NCBI RefSeq assembly: GCF_018882055.1
Contig: NZ_JACVPF010000001.1
Location: forward strand, 806,001-870,000
Direction: 5' to 3'
DNA: 64,000 nucleotides
Source: Polynucleobacter sp. es-MAR-4
Lineage (GTDB): Bacteria; Pseudomonadota; Gammaproteobacteria; Burkholderiales; Burkholderiaceae
The position numbers and the translations under genes were made by a program. Under the pieces are notes generated by a model, which saw only the letters and a program-made list of their open reading frames with translations, was not told the origin of the DNA and did no database searches. Below, in pieces: positions 27,429-35,536 of the stretch; within the stretch, counting starts at the first letter, position 1; each line of letters begins with the position of its first letter.

Positions 27429-27983
27429 TTAGCGCTTGTAAAAGCTGAGGGTCACTTCGCCAAGATCAATGCCAAATTTACTCATCTTGGCTTTATTAAG
27501 CATGACCTTAGGTGTGACGAGATACATCCAATCATTAAACTGAACGTGGTAAATCGTGCCATCTACTGGCAATGCCAAGGTATAAGCCCAATTAAGTGCA
27601 TTTCCTGCTGATTCGCCAATCGCATCCCCCACCACATCATCCGCTCTGCCAATAAATTTTCCTGGCGCAGTTTCAGTCAAAGTCCAAATACGCTTTTGCT
27701 TCGTGCCATCAGAGTACTCAAAGCTTTCATCGAGGGTGCCCACTTTTTTACCATCAACCACTTTCCATTGCGCCACCAAGAGAACGGTGAACCGTTTTTT
27801 AACCTCACCACTTCGATCGGTAAAAATGCCATAAGCATCAATCGTGCCATTGAAGTATTCACTAAGATCTAAATTTGGTTTCTCTTGTGCGTATTGATTG
27901 ACCGAAGGTGAAGAGCAACCGAATAAACCAAACATGATTAAGCAGATGCTCAGTAACTTTGAAGTGAAATGAATTTTGCGCAT
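27429..27983 (-). CDS. DUF3833 family lipoprotein
   Basis: A 184-residue protein with a lipoprotein signal (LFGC-S lipobox around residue 23). The mature sequence matches DUF3833 blocks: LDLSEYFNGTIDAYGIFTDRSG, then GTLDESFEYSDGTKQKRIWTL and a late YHVQFNDWMYLV. The start is set at MRKIHF, which overlaps the upstream stop (TAATG) and has AGGAG seven bases before it. The function is unknown. In other proteobacteria DUF3833 genes sit beside photolyase and cyclopropane-fatty-acid genes. Confidence 0.85.
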   Translation of the reverse strand: MRKIHFTSKLLSICLIMFGLFGCSSPSVNQYAQEKPNLDLSEYFNGTIDAYGIFTDRSGEVKKRFTVLLVAQWKVVDGKKVGTLDESFEYSDGTKQKRIWTLTETAPGKFIGRADDVVGDAIGESAGNALNWAYTLALPVDGTIYHVQFNDWMYLVTPKVMLNKAKMSKFGIDLGEVTLSFYKR

Positions 27984-28540
27984 TAACATGCTCCTGTAAT
28001 GAGTGGGGGTGGACAACCATTTCCAAGTAGCTCTGCTCTTAACTTTGGCACGCTCGTTTTAGAGTCCAACCAAATCCCAAAAAATGCTTTTGAAAAATCT
28101 GCCCCCGGAATTTGTGCAATTTTCTTGCCGTCATAAAACAAAGTAGTTCCTTGTTTTGGTGAGTAAACTCCAGTAAGCGTTTGTCCCGGCTCCACATTGG
28201 GCAAGATGGCAGCAAGCTCTTTCCCCCAGATAGCTGATTGCGCTTCAGACACACCAATATTTTTCATTTCATCAGCAGTGCGGCTGGCAATGGATGCCCC
28301 AGAAAATGATTTTTGATATTTAATATCCAGAGCAAACTCAGCAGAATCTCTGCCTGCCGAGCGATACAGGGTTGCGTCATACACATGAAAGCCCCAGAAG
28401 TTCAAGCGACCAGTGCCCTGAGGCTGCGCTTGATTAATTGCACCCTCAATGTGAGCAAGATTTTTTGCAGAGCCAGAATTACTAAATAACGTTAAAGCAA
28501 TCAATAGGACAGCACTACCCCGTGAAATCATTTTCATCAT
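27983..28540 (-). CDS. Chalcone isomerase-like exported protein
   Basis: A 185-residue protein with a signal peptide (~1-25, ending SGSA-K). The mature part matches the bacterial chalcone-isomerase-like family: GTGRLNFWGFHVYDATLYR near the start, then FALDIKYQKSFSG, LTGVYSPKQGTTLFYDGK and FFGIWLD. The fold likely binds a fatty acid or similar ligand; flavonoid chemistry is not implied. One of two adjacent ATGs (28540 or 28537) is used, with AAGGGG upstream. It is coupled to the DUF3833 gene by a one-base overlap. Confidence 0.85.
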   Translation of the reverse strand: MMKMISRGSAVLLIALTLFSNSGSAKNLAHIEGAINQAQPQGTGRLNFWGFHVYDATLYRSAGRDSAEFALDIKYQKSFSGASIASRTADEMKNIGVSEAQSAIWGKELAAILPNVEPGQTLTGVYSPKQGTTLFYDGKKIAQIPGADFSKAFFGIWLDSKTSVPKLRAELLGNGCPPPLITGAC

Positions 28541-28547
28541 CGCCCCT

Positions 28548-28943
28548 TTATTTATGCTTACTAGTTACATTCACCAACCATAAAGCGGATGGCCCAAATA
28601 AACCCGAAATCGTATGTCGGTTGTTGGCAAAAAAACGATAGGCCCAAGTTAAAGTGGGTCGTAGGCTTGGTCGAGAAAACAACCAGGCCAGCTTCGGTAG
28701 GTTTGCTCTTTCATAAGCAGCCGAGAAAACATCCACACCATTGATAAGCTCGCCATCATCATACTGGGCGTACATGGAATCTAAAGCCTGCTGGCAAGAT
28801 ACGCCAATCGCATCAGCACTGTAACGATCTGAGTTGACGTCTACAAAGCTCAGTAATCCCGCTTGATTGCGACCCGATAGAAATAGAATCTCTGCCTGAC
28901 ATAAAGGGCAAAGACCATCATAGAACATGGTAAGTTTTTTCAT
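28548..28943 (-). CDS. DCC family thiol-disulfide oxidoreductase-like protein (DUF393)
   Basis: A ~131-residue DUF393 protein. The hallmark MFYDGLCPLCQAEI gives the D-x-x-C-x-x-C pattern for which the DCC family is named. SFVDVNSD follows, then WLFSRP. The start is placed at the second ATG because AGAGG lies eight bases before it; the first ATG overlaps the TIGR03643 stop. The redox partner is unknown. Members recur beside photolyase genes. Confidence 0.85.
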   Translation of the reverse strand: MKKLTMFYDGLCPLCQAEILFLSGRNQAGLLSFVDVNSDRYSADAIGVSCQQALDSMYAQYDDGELINGVDVFSAAYERANLPKLAWLFSRPSLRPTLTWAYRFFANNRHTISGLFGPSALWLVNVTSKHK

Positions 28944-28948
28944 GGTCA

Positions 28949-29218
28949 TTACCTCTGCTTATATTGCATTGAGCAGTAGGCACGGGTAACAAACTTACTT
29001 CTTAAGGCGACATGCTTGGTTGCTCTTCCAGTGACCCGCTTACGCCATAAATTAAATGAGCTCCTCTTAAGCTCTTTCCGCATCAGCGCAATCACTTGCG
29101 GTTCAGATAGCCCAAAACTTTGCTCAATCGCATCAAATGGGGTGCGGTCTTCCCACGCCATCTCGATTAGGCGCGAGAGATCGGGTGCGGAGAGTGATTG
29201 AGAAGTTTGGATACCCAT
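28949..29218 (-). CDS. TIGR03643 family (DUF2805) protein
   Basis: An 89-residue basic protein. It matches the TIGR03643 pattern: LSRLIEMAWEDRTPFDAIEQSFGLSE, then QVIALMRKELKRSSFNLWRKRVTGRATKH. The first half looks like a helix-turn-helix, suggesting nucleic-acid binding, but no function is established. It is the first gene of the leftward run through the photolyase and is divergent from the SDR gene; the 70-base gap must hold both promoters. Confidence 0.85.
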   Translation of the reverse strand: MGIQTSQSLSAPDLSRLIEMAWEDRTPFDAIEQSFGLSEPQVIALMRKELKRSSFNLWRKRVTGRATKHVALRSKFVTRAYCSMQYKQR

Positions 29219-29288
29219 CGAGCAAGTTTAAGACTTATTCAATAAACTAGCTGAGCACCTTTTTATTTCCCTTTTTGGCGCAGCCCAT

Positions 29289-29984
29289 ATGCCCCTAGTT
29301 CTGAAACCCTTTCGCGCTTTGATTATTGGATCCTCCGGAACCATTGGAGCAGCATTTATGGACTTATTAGAGACCTCTCCAGATTGTGAGGTGGTCTATG
29401 GCCTGAATCGCCAATCAGCTAATCCGATTGATTACCAAGATCTGGGCACTATTGAATCAGCTGCCGCCAGCCTCACTCAAGAGGGCCCCTTTCAACTCAT
29501 CATTAATACGATTGGAGTGCTGCATTCTGAACACTGGATGCCCGAGAAGAAATTGGATGATCTCAATACTGAGCAGCTGCAAATGTTGATGCAAATTAAT
29601 GCCATTGGGCCTGGGTTAACGATCAAACATTTCTCCAAATTACTTGATCCGGCAGGATCAGTGATGGCGACCCTCTCCGCCAAAGTGGGGAGCATTGAAG
29701 ATAATCGCCTGGGCGGCTGGTTTAGCTATCGCGCCTCTAAGGCCGCTTTAAATATGCTGATCAAGACAGCGTCTATTGAATTCTCTAGAACCAAGCCCAA
29801 TACGGCATTAGTAGCCCTGCATCCAGGGACGGTGAATTCTCGCCTATCCAAGCCCTTCAAGGGTGAGCAAATTGGCAGACCTCCCTTAGAGGCTGCCGCA
29901 GATATGTTAAAAATCCTTCTCTCACTTAACAAAGAGGATTCTGGAAGTTTTATTAGCTACTCCGGCGAAAGATTGCCTTGGTAA
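29289..29984 (+). CDS. SDR family protein, C-factor-like
   Basis: A 231-residue short-chain dehydrogenase of the C-factor/CsgA-like group. The cofactor motif reads IIGSSGTIGAAF, the catalytic region is ATLSAKVGSIEDN followed by SYRASKAALNML (Tyr and Lys present). The substrate is unknown. Close relatives are often adjacent to photolyase genes; this gene is divergent from the TIGR03643/DUF393/photolyase run and leads a plus-strand run with a phosphatase and DUF2237. Confidence 0.85.
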   Translation: MPLVLKPFRALIIGSSGTIGAAFMDLLETSPDCEVVYGLNRQSANPIDYQDLGTIESAAASLTQEGPFQLIINTIGVLHSEHWMPEKKLDDLNTEQLQMLMQINAIGPGLTIKHFSKLLDPAGSVMATLSAKVGSIEDNRLGGWFSYRASKAALNMLIKTASIEFSRTKPNTALVALHPGTVNSRLSKPFKGEQIGRPPLEAAADMLKILLSLNKEDSGSFISYSGERLPW

Positions 29985-29997
29985 TCCATTTAAATCC

Positions 29998-30573
29998 ATG
30001 AAATTCTTCCTCTCAACCCTCTTCACTCTAATTACCCTGTTTAGTGCAAGCAGCCTCACGCAGGCTCAAACTCCATTTGCCCGCGCTATGCAAGATGGTC
30101 AACATGTTTTATTGATGCGCCATGCAGATGCCCCTGGATATGGCGATCCGCAGGGCTACCAATTAAATCAATGCTCTTCGCAACGCAATCTTGGGGAGCG
30201 CGGCAAGAAACAAGCTCAAGCGATTGGTGATTGGATTGCCAAGCAAGGCATTCAACAGGCTAAGGTCTACAGCAGCGCCTGGTGTCGTTGCTTTGACACG
30301 GCAACTTTACTTAATAAGGGCCCCGTTACCAAAGAGGCTGCGCTTGGGTCTTTCTTTGACAACATGAGTCAAGCACAAAAGCAAACTCAAGAATTGATGA
30401 ACCTCATTCAACTTGAGCGCAAGCAACACCCCACTACCCCCATCATCATGGTTACCCACCATGTCAATATTGAATCTTTTACTGGCAAAGTGTTGGGCTC
30501 GGGAGACATGATTTTGGTCAAAGTAGATTCTTCCGGCAGGGCTCTATCCCATACGCTATATCCAAGCCCATAA
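29998..30573 (+). CDS. Exported histidine phosphatase family protein
   Basis: A 191-residue protein with a signal peptide (~1-24, SLTQA-Q). The histidine phosphatase core has LLMRHADAPG (RHA where RHG is common), KVYSSAWCRCFDTA and VTHHVNIESFTG with the second catalytic His. It probably removes phosphate from an envelope substrate or is an SixA-like relative. It starts 13 bases after the SDR stop, so they form an operon. Confidence 0.85.
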   Translation: MKFFLSTLFTLITLFSASSLTQAQTPFARAMQDGQHVLLMRHADAPGYGDPQGYQLNQCSSQRNLGERGKKQAQAIGDWIAKQGIQQAKVYSSAWCRCFDTATLLNKGPVTKEAALGSFFDNMSQAQKQTQELMNLIQLERKQHPTTPIIMVTHHVNIESFTGKVLGSGDMILVKVDSSGRALSHTLYPSP

Positions 30574-30618
30574 ATTTCTTTTTATTTAACGAACTTCACG
30601 CAATCGAGAGCACGCATC

Positions 30619-30996
30619 ATGACTGACTTACCGCTTAATGTTTTAGGGCAACCGCTGGTACCCTGCTCTTTTGAACCGCTCACTGGATTCTTTAGAGATG
30701 GATGCTGCAAGACTAATGAACAAGATGCAGGCAGTCATTTAGTTTGCGCAGTAGTCAGCAATGATTTCCTGCAATTTAGCCTTAAGCGCGGCAATGATCT
30801 CATTACCCCTAGACCGGAGTATCAATTTCCTGGCTTGATTGCAGGCGACCAATGGTGTCTTTGCCTGAACCGCTGGCTCGAGGCCTTAGAAGCAAATTGC
30901 GCGCCAATGATTAAGCTCGAAAGCACCAATATCAAAGCTTTGGAGAAGGTCTCTCTAGAAGTGCTTCAACGGTACGCTGAAGTAGCAGAGATATAG
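30619..30996 (+). CDS. DUF2237 family protein
   Basis: A 125-residue protein that matches DUF2237: NVLGQPLVPCSFEPLTGFFRDGCC at the start, then TNEQDAGSHLVCAVV and FSLKRGNDLITPRPEYQFPGL, then WCLCLNRW. Several conserved cysteines suggest metal or redox chemistry, but no function is known. It ends two bases before the converging DASH cryptochrome gene. Confidence 0.88.
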   Translation: MTDLPLNVLGQPLVPCSFEPLTGFFRDGCCKTNEQDAGSHLVCAVVSNDFLQFSLKRGNDLITPRPEYQFPGLIAGDQWCLCLNRWLEALEANCAPMIKLESTNIKALEKVSLEVLQRYAEVAEI

Positions 30997-30998
30997 GG

Positions 30999-32255
30999 CT
31001 AGCCGGCTGACAACCAAAGCTTGCGATAAACGCCATGAGGATCATGATCTTGGGTTTGCTTGGCCACGTTAAAAGGCCTGCCTCCCCTGGGGTCTGTACC
31101 GCGACCTGCGATATATAACCAATTACCCTGGTTGCTATAAACGTCATAGTCAATTAACTGAGACTCAAACCAGGCAGCACCAGCACGCCAATCGCCGTTC
31201 ATATCGTATATCCAGTAACTTGCAACGATTTGCCTCATCCGATTGGAGAGATAGCCAGTGTGATGCAACTCACGCACACCTGCATCCACTAACTCCGTAC
31301 CAGTGTTACCAGAGCGCCATTGCTCAAAGCTAGCCAGGGATGATGGCTTAACGGGCAAGCCTGTTAAGCCGCCTGCACGATACAAGCTTTGGCCATACTT
31401 GAAATGAATAAAGCGGAAATAATCGCGCCAAAGTAATTCAAACCAAAGCCAATAGGTCCCATCATTGGCACCGTAGCAATTTTCATACTCGTTGAGTTGA
31501 GCTGCAATATCTCTTACTGAAATACAACCCAAGGCAAGCCATGCTGAAAACTTACTGGAGTAATCCATTCCAATCAGTTGATTGCGAGTTTCCTTATAGT
31601 CATCAGGAAGACGTCGCTCTAGATATTGCTTGAGGTGCGTTTGCGCATGACTAGCACCTCCCAAAAAATACGGGTGCGCAAATGATTGAGTGCTAGAGGG
31701 CAATATTGAGCCTTGAGGCAAAAATGCTGGTAGCGCAGGAATATGCTGTGGCGTCGGTATAGGCTTTGCAAACTTGAGCTGTGCCCGCTCCACCTCGCGT
31801 CTAAATGCCGTAAACATATCGGGCATTTTTTCTAAAGCGAATGGCAAGTCTTGTGGCTCCAACATGCTTGATTGCCAAAACTCCCGAATATCCATACCCT
31901 GATCTCGCAACACTCTTACTAGCTCCATTTCTTCAGGGGCCTCTATTTGCTCACAATAGACTGACTTCGCGACAGTGTCAGTCAGTAATTTCTGGAGTAT
32001 TACTTGGGGTTCGCCATAAAGCTCTAAGAGATCTGATCCCTGCGCTTGGAGCTCAACCCTCAAATCATCCAAGGAGGCTCGTAAAAAGGTTTTTCGATGT
32101 AAGCCCTGTCGCTCAAAACCGTACACCGTTTTTTGCTCTTTGCAGTCATGCACGTAGACTGGCAACAGATGTTCGGCATTTAGACATGCTTGCGCAAAAG
32201 CTGGATTATCAGACAGACGCAAATCATTGCGAAACCAATAAATCAATGTACTCAT
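30999..32255 (-). CDS. DASH-type cryptochrome/photolyase
   Basis: A 418-residue photolyase-fold protein of the DASH group. The N-terminal antenna domain starts TLIYWFRNDLRLSDNPAF. The FAD domain contains YSSKFSAWLALGCIS, YWLWFELLWRDYFRF and the C-terminal WLYIAGRGTDPRGGRPFN element that distinguishes DASH members. The family repairs cyclobutane dimers in single-stranded or looped DNA and may signal blue light. It is three bases downstream of the DUF2256 gene, a pairing that is widespread. Confidence 0.93.
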   Translation of the reverse strand: MSTLIYWFRNDLRLSDNPAFAQACLNAEHLLPVYVHDCKEQKTVYGFERQGLHRKTFLRASLDDLRVELQAQGSDLLELYGEPQVILQKLLTDTVAKSVYCEQIEAPEEMELVRVLRDQGMDIREFWQSSMLEPQDLPFALEKMPDMFTAFRREVERAQLKFAKPIPTPQHIPALPAFLPQGSILPSSTQSFAHPYFLGGASHAQTHLKQYLERRLPDDYKETRNQLIGMDYSSKFSAWLALGCISVRDIAAQLNEYENCYGANDGTYWLWFELLWRDYFRFIHFKYGQSLYRAGGLTGLPVKPSSLASFEQWRSGNTGTELVDAGVRELHHTGYLSNRMRQIVASYWIYDMNGDWRAGAAWFESQLIDYDVYSNQGNWLYIAGRGTDPRGGRPFNVAKQTQDHDPHGVYRKLWLSAG

Positions 32256-32258
32256 AAA

Positions 32259-32441
32259 TTACGACTCAGCCCTGCCTGTAGCAGGTTTTTTAGAGCGACA
32301 AGCGTCAGAACAATATTTGACCTCATCCCAGTTTTTAGCCCAAGACTTACGCCAGGTCATCTCTTTGCCACAAACCAAGCAGGTTTTGCTGGGCAAGAAT
32401 GCTTTGTTTCCTTTAAAACTGGATTTTTCAGATCGAGACAT
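32259..32441 (-). CDS. DUF2256 domain-containing zinc-ribbon protein
   Basis: A 60-residue basic protein. The four cysteines in KTCLVCGKEMTWRKSW and VKYCSDACRSKK form the C-x2-C...C-x3-C zinc-ribbon pattern of DUF2256. The function is unknown but the family is strongly linked to photolyase/cryptochrome genes. Here it sits three bases before the DASH gene and is divergent from the HDAC-like gene with a 30-base gap. Confidence 0.9.
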   Translation of the reverse strand: MSRSEKSSFKGNKAFLPSKTCLVCGKEMTWRKSWAKNWDEVKYCSDACRSKKPATGRAES

Positions 32442-32471
32442 ACCTACCTATAGAAAAACGAATAGACTCAT

Positions 32472-33398
32472 ATGCATTCTGCATATGTGAGACAGCCCTT
32501 GAAAGCTTTTTATACCGACCACTATGTTTTACCACTTCCACCGGGACACCGCTTTCCGATGGAAAAGTACAGCCAGCTCCGCAACCTAGTAGCCGGACTT
32601 GAGGGCATTGAGCTTGTAGAAGCGCCTGCCGCTACCGACACACAAATTCTGTATGCGCACGATCCTAGATACCTTGTTAAAGTTGTTTCAGGCGAATTAA
32701 ATGCCAAGGAACAGCAGGAGATTGGCTTTCCTTGGAGCGAGCTGATGGTAGAACGCTCTAGGCGCTCTGCGGGCGCTACCGTTGCCGCAGCAAAGGCAGC
32801 GCTGAATGAAGGCTTGGCAGCAAATCTTGCGGGAGGAACCCACCATGCTTATCGCAATATGGGTAGCGGCTTTTGCGTATTTAATGACTCAGCTATTGCA
32901 GCCAGGGCCTTGCAAAAAGAGGTGCATCCAAAACTCAAAGTAGCCGTAGTTGATTTAGATGTGCACCAGGGCAATGGCACCGCATCTATTCTTCAGCATG
33001 ACAGCTCTATTTTCACCCTATCGATACATGGGGAGAATAACTTCCCATTCACCAAAGAGCAGAGTGATTTGGATATTGGGCTAGCAAATGGCTGCGAGGA
33101 TGACGACTATCTGAAGGCGCTGCATCAAGGCATGGAGATACTGGATGCATTTAAGCCGGACTTTATTATTTACTTGGCTGGAGCTGACCCCCATGAAGGG
33201 GATAGGCTGGGAAAGTTAAACATCAGTAAAGCAGGCATGCGCCTAAGAGATGAGTACGTCTTTCAGTATGGCGCAGATCGCCAGATTCCAATAGCCTTTT
33301 CAATGGCTGGTGGATACGGAAAGGAAATCAATACTACAGTCGATATTCATCTCCAATCCATTCAAACTGCGCTCAAGTTTTCTACTGCTTCTTCTTAG
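32472..33398 (+). CDS. Histone deacetylase family protein
   Basis: A 308-residue zinc-dependent deacetylase of the HDAC/AcuC/Hdc class. Active-site marks are GGTHHAYRNMGSGFCVFND (tandem His), VDLDVHQGNGT (zinc ligands Asp and His) and AGADPHEGDRLGKLN (third ligand). Bacterial members act on acetylated small molecules or protein lysines; the substrate here is unknown. Its end overlaps that of the SYLF gene by 17 bases. Confidence 0.92.
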   Translation: MHSAYVRQPLKAFYTDHYVLPLPPGHRFPMEKYSQLRNLVAGLEGIELVEAPAATDTQILYAHDPRYLVKVVSGELNAKEQQEIGFPWSELMVERSRRSAGATVAAAKAALNEGLAANLAGGTHHAYRNMGSGFCVFNDSAIAARALQKEVHPKLKVAVVDLDVHQGNGTASILQHDSSIFTLSIHGENNFPFTKEQSDLDIGLANGCEDDDYLKALHQGMEILDAFKPDFIIYLAGADPHEGDRLGKLNISKAGMRLRDEYVFQYGADRQIPIAFSMAGGYGKEINTTVDIHLQSIQTALKFSTASS

Positions 33399-34017
33399 GT
33401 AAATTATTGAGCGTCTTAGCATCATTGAGTTGCTGATCAACCAAATAGAGTGTTCCACCATAGTTGGCCTGCAAGTCATAACCCGAAAGCCCAACCGTGT
33501 AGATTGTGATGTAGGGGTTAAAGGACCGAACAGTACCGCCAGAGCCAGCGGAAAAATTAGCGTCCACATCCATGCCACCACGATGACCATCAATTGAGGT
33601 CAACAAAAACTGATCAATTGCATCCGTGTTTTTAAAAATAATAATCTGGTACTGATCTTGATATCCCGCACCAATACCCTCGCCAGTTTTCATGGCCTGC
33701 ATAAAGATAGGCTCTGATCGGCGCTTATCAAACAAGACGCCCTCGCCTCTAGCTAAGACCAATAACACCACATTGACATTGGTAGTACTGAACACTGCAT
33801 ATCCTGGTGCTGTTTCTATATCTCTCTTGATTGCCGGGTTTTGCTTAATTAAGGCAGCCAAACCAACCTTAGACATTTCAAGCGTTGCGCCTCTCTTCTG
33901 TGCAATCTGCTGGGTAGTTAAAGGCTTACCATCACTGCCAGTTGACTGGCAGCCGGATAACATCACCAAGCTAAATGCCATGCATAGGGCAAGGAATACG
34001 TTTGAGCGATAGGTCAT
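33382..34017 (-). CDS. SYLF/YSC84 domain lipoprotein
   Basis: A ~211-residue lipoprotein with lipobox LSGC-Q, followed by a SYLF (DUF500/YSC84) domain: LIKQNPAIKRDIETAPGYAVFST, then GEGVLFDKRRSEPIFM and IDGHRGGMDVDANFSAGSGG. The family binds phosphoinositides in eukaryotes; bacterial members are envelope lipoproteins of unclear role. The start is set at MTYRSN, with GGTGG nearby; an ATG eight codons earlier is possible. Confidence 0.85.
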   Translation of the reverse strand: MTYRSNVFLALCMAFSLVMLSGCQSTGSDGKPLTTQQIAQKRGATLEMSKVGLAALIKQNPAIKRDIETAPGYAVFSTTNVNVVLLVLARGEGVLFDKRRSEPIFMQAMKTGEGIGAGYQDQYQIIIFKNTDAIDQFLLTSIDGHRGGMDVDANFSAGSGGTVRSFNPYITIYTVGLSGYDLQANYGGTLYLVDQQLNDAKTLNNLPKKKQ

Positions 34018-34127
34018 GGCCACCAAAGAAAAGAACAACATTAAAAAATAAGTTCAGAAACCCTATTTTATAGGGCCTAGACAAGTTTTATAAAAGATAT
34101 AGAAATGCACATTAAAATCCACGCACT

Positions 34128-35018
34128 ATGTTTAGGATTAAAAATCTCCTCCTGTTAGCGGCTTTTGGGCCGGCTTTAGCATGGGCGATTGATTTACAGC
34201 CCAATGACATTGTTGCCCCAGCGCCAAATAAAAATTACCTTACGGTCAGCTACCTCAACACTGAGAACTCCACGCTCTATAGAAATGGTGCCGTAGCAAG
34301 CAATCCACCCAATGCCAGCCCAGTCATTGACACTCAAAGTGCCATATTACGAGGCGCTAGAACCTATACCCTTGGTGAATTACCCGCCGTCACTTACCTA
34401 CAGCTTCCCTACGGAACGATTCGCCCAGCTGGGTCACTCTCCAGTCTGTCGAGTGATAGCGGTATTGGCGACCTCACCATTGCTACCGCCATTTGGCCTT
34501 ACGCAAATAAAAATACTAGAACCTATTTTGGAGTGGCAGGCTACTTAATCAGTCCTACTGGAAGCTACTCAAGCCAAAGGGCTTTTAATGTCGGTGAGAA
34601 TCGATTTCGGACAGACCTGCAAATGGGCTTTCAATCACCTATTACCGAAAGCATCGATGGCATGATCGCAGTTGATACGATGTGGTTTGGGGGCAATAGT
34701 CAGTGTGGAGCCACTTGTGGACTCAGCACCAATGGCTCACTCACTCAGAAACCTCTCACCACCACTCAACTTGGTCCAATCTATCGCATCAACCAAATCT
34801 TCACCGTTGGCGCATCCTATTTTTATGTTGCGGGTGGTGCAACCTCGATTAATAACACTTACATCAATAACGTAGTTAACACCCAAAGATTTTTACTGAG
34901 CGGTCAGGCGCATACCCCCATCGGAAGATTTTCTTTGCAATATGGCAGAGATATGGAAATCAAAAATGGATACGTACAAACTCGGGTATTAGTGCTGCGT
35001 CTAATGAAAGAGTTTTAA
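34128..35018 (+). CDS. Outer membrane transporter, phenol/alkane MetA-like family
   Basis: A 296-residue outer-membrane beta-barrel protein. It has a signal peptide (~1-20, ALAWA-I), strands with alternating residues, and a C-terminal Phe (LRLMKEF), as expected for Bam-assembled barrels. YLQLPYGTIRP, GIGDLTIATAIWPY and YFGVAGYLISPTGSY match the SphA/'transporter' family often linked to aromatic-compound degradation. The substrate is unknown. The gene stands alone on the plus strand. Confidence 0.8.
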   Translation: MFRIKNLLLLAAFGPALAWAIDLQPNDIVAPAPNKNYLTVSYLNTENSTLYRNGAVASNPPNASPVIDTQSAILRGARTYTLGELPAVTYLQLPYGTIRPAGSLSSLSSDSGIGDLTIATAIWPYANKNTRTYFGVAGYLISPTGSYSSQRAFNVGENRFRTDLQMGFQSPITESIDGMIAVDTMWFGGNSQCGATCGLSTNGSLTQKPLTTTQLGPIYRINQIFTVGASYFYVAGGATSINNTYINNVVNTQRFLLSGQAHTPIGRFSLQYGRDMEIKNGYVQTRVLVLRLMKEF

Positions 35019-35043
35019 TGCCAAGTGGTATCTATAAAAACTA

Positions 35044-35517
35044 CTAAATCTGTGTATTTTTAGAGTTGGTCCAATATTTCTGCATCTCAATAAATAGAAA
35101 TGAAGCGGACCAAGTGATCAGAATGAAGCCAGTCAAGGCTTCCACTCCAGTCAAATAACGTAAATAGCCTTGCGCCACAATCTCACCGTAACCCAGAGTG
35201 GTAAAGGTCACGAACGACAAATAAGCACAATCTAGCAATATTCCATGACCAGAGAGGTTGCCAACAAGCTCACCCATCATTGGAAATTGCAAAGTAAAGA
35301 AATAACCCAGGGCAAATAGCCAGATCTCAATGACGTGTGCCATGAAGATGGCGCCAACACCTATCAAGACCCGAAAACGGGGTGCAATATGCGCCAATTT
35401 TGGCAATAACTTATCCAACTGGAAAAGAGCTTCGTAATGAAGCAGGATCGCAAGAAGAGCTAGAGATCCATTGATGGTGAAGGCAGTAATCAGCAGCATA
35501 AATAAATTATCCCCCAT
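35044..35517 (-). CDS. Two-TM potassium channel-like protein
   Basis: A 157-residue membrane protein. Four hydrophobic segments are visible, with a pore loop and selectivity filter SFVTFTTLGYGEIV (TxGYG) near residue 110 and a following pore helix. It resembles ion_trans_2 family channels. The ATG at 35517 is at the edge of a perfect hairpin; an ATG at 35499, with GGGGGA about ten bases upstream, is an alternative start. It is the third gene of the FNR-boxed operon and follows the eRF1-like gene by 19 bases. Confidence 0.85.
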   Translation of the reverse strand: MGDNLFMLLITAFTINGSLALLAILLHYEALFQLDKLLPKLAHIAPRFRVLIGVGAIFMAHVIEIWLFALGYFFTLQFPMMGELVGNLSGHGILLDCAYLSFVTFTTLGYGEIVAQGYLRYLTGVEALTGFILITWSASFLFIEMQKYWTNSKNTQI

Positions 35518-35530
35518 TTTCAGGGGGATA
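35508..35530 (-). promoter_or_regulatory. Hairpin over translation start of the channel gene
   Basis: Arms 35508-35515 and 35523-35530 (TATCCCCC and GGGGGATA on either strand) form a perfect 8-bp stem with a 7-base loop. On the transcribed minus strand, the 3' arm holds the last base of the first ATG and a GGGGGA that could serve as ribosome site for the second ATG. There is no T run after the stem, so it is not a typical terminator. It may control channel translation. Confidence 0.5.
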
Positions 35531-35536
35531 AATATA

